A stretch of DNA of 6,715 bases from Ilumatobacteraceae bacterium (GTDB lineage Bacteria > Actinomycetota > Acidimicrobiia > Acidimicrobiales > Ilumatobacteraceae). Shown piece by piece: positions 5,968 to 6,715 of the stretch; position 1 is the first letter of the stretch; the number at the start of each line of letters is the position of its first letter. A model generated the notes under the pieces. The model saw nothing but the letters and a program-made list of their open reading frames with translations, was not told the origin of the DNA and searched no databases. The stretch lies in the NCBI GenBank assembly GCA_025456105.1, contig JALOLG010000081.1, positions 1 through 6,715 of the forward strand. The letters run 5' to 3'. Position numbers and translations under genes: made by a program.

Positions 5968-6714
5968 GTGACCTACTGCCTCGCCATGCGCCTCGACGAG
6001 GGGCTGATCTTCCTGTCCGACACCCGCACCAACGCCGGTGTCGACAACATCGGCACGTACCGGAAGCTGCACGTGCGCCAGCCCGCACCCGACCGGCTGT
6101 TCGTGATCCAGTCGGCCGGCAACCTCGGCACCACCCAGCAGGTCCTCGACCTGCTCGACCGCGATCTGTCGTCGGGTGCCGCCGAGAGCCTCGCCACGGT
6201 CGGCCACGTGTTCGAGGCCGCGCTCTACATCGGCCGGCTCAGCCAGCAGACGGCAGTGCAGCACCGCGACGCGCTGCGCACCGTGGGCGCCGACGGCACG
6301 GCGTCGTTCATCGTCGGCGGCCAGATCGCCGGTCAGCCGCCCGACATCTACCTCGTCTATCCCGAGGGCAACTACATCCGGGCGTCCGACGACCTGCCGT
6401 TCCTGCAGATCGGCGAGACGAAGTACGGCAAGTTCTTCCTCGAGCTGGCGGTGCGCGCCGAGGTCGACATCGTGACGGCCGGGAAGATCGCGCTCAGCTC
6501 GATGATCAGCACGGCGCACGCCAACCTGTCGGTGGGGCCGCCGTACGACGCCGCGTTCTACCGCACCGACTCGCTGGCGCTCACCGAGCTGCGGATCGAG
6601 CCCGACTCGCCCTACGTCGCAGAGATCCAGTCGGTGTGGCAGCGCCACCTGCTCGAGGCGATCCACCACCTCCCCGCGGTGAGCGCCGAGGCCCTCGCCG
6701 ACGGCTCCATCTGA
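5968..6714 (+). CDS. anbu: Anbu, proteasome-like Ntn-hydrolase peptidase (COG3484)
   Basis: A 248-residue bacterial proteasome homologue of the Anbu (ancestral beta subunit) group, which assembles into ring-like or spiral self-compartmentalised particles in the cytosol; natural substrates are not known. The protein begins MTYC, so Thr2 becomes the N-terminal nucleophile once Met is removed, with no propeptide. Asp18 in FLSDTRTNAG (15-24) and Lys33 in TYRKLHV (30-36) are the expected Asp and Lys of the Ntn active site. Other family motifs are QSAGNLGTTQQV (48-59), ASFIVGGQI (112-120), YPEGNYI (131-137), QIGETKYGK (147-155) and LSVGPPYD (187-194). The GTG start is fixed by the need to expose Thr2 and by the -10 eight bases upstream. 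The partners often found beside anbu (transglutaminase-like, ATP-grasp and alpha-E proteins) are not in the window; they could follow to the right. Upstream lies the divergent ArsR gene, 85 bases away. Confidence 0.93.
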   Translation: MTYCLAMRLDEGLIFLSDTRTNAGVDNIGTYRKLHVRQPAPDRLFVIQSAGNLGTTQQVLDLLDRDLSSGAAESLATVGHVFEAALYIGRLSQQTAVQHRDALRTVGADGTASFIVGGQIAGQPPDIYLVYPEGNYIRASDDLPFLQIGETKYGKFFLELAVRAEVDIVTAGKIALSSMISTAHANLSVGPPYDAAFYRTDSLALTELRIEPDSPYVAEIQSVWQRHLLEAIHHLPAVSAEALADGSI

Positions 6715-6715
6715 C

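Overview
The window is a gene-dense stretch of high-GC DNA with seven complete genes, four short intergenic gaps and two 4-base gene overlaps. It has no RNA genes, mobile elements, CRISPR arrays or extended repeats that I can see. GC-ending codons dominate every gene. Four of the five transcription starts that can be inferred carry a TANNNT -10 hexamer 7 or 8 bases before the start codon, the arrangement typical of leaderless mRNAs in Actinobacteria and relatives. I infer an actinobacterium, possibly of the Acidimicrobiia type; the lineage is inference and was not tested.

Layout from left to right. (1) Minus strand, 35-1962: larB then larC, overlapping by GTGA. They encode two of the three enzymes that make the nickel-pincer nucleotide cofactor of lactate racemase and related enzymes; the third, LarE, is not in the window and may lie beyond the left edge. 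(2) Plus strand, 1990-3855: pheA (prephenate dehydratase, phenylalanine synthesis), divergent from larB across only 27 bases, then a classical short-chain dehydrogenase/reductase (SDR) with its own probable leaderless promoter. (3) Minus strand, 3865-5882: an ArsR-family repressor gene overlapping a SulP anion transporter gene by GTGA. An imperfect inverted repeat covers the repressor's -10 and start codon, so autoregulation of the pair is likely. The SDR and SulP genes converge tail to tail, and a small perfect inverted repeat contains both stop codons. (4) Plus strand, 5968-6714: an Anbu-type (COG3484) proteasome-like peptidase, ending one base before the window's right edge.

The four blocks look functionally separate: cofactor synthesis, aromatic amino acid synthesis plus a generic oxidoreductase, regulated anion transport, and proteolysis. 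No wholly new multi-gene system can be supported. The points most worth following are the Anbu peptidase, whose usual partner genes could only lie to the right, the cysteine-free ArsR/SulP pair with its operator, and the recurring leaderless promoter pattern.
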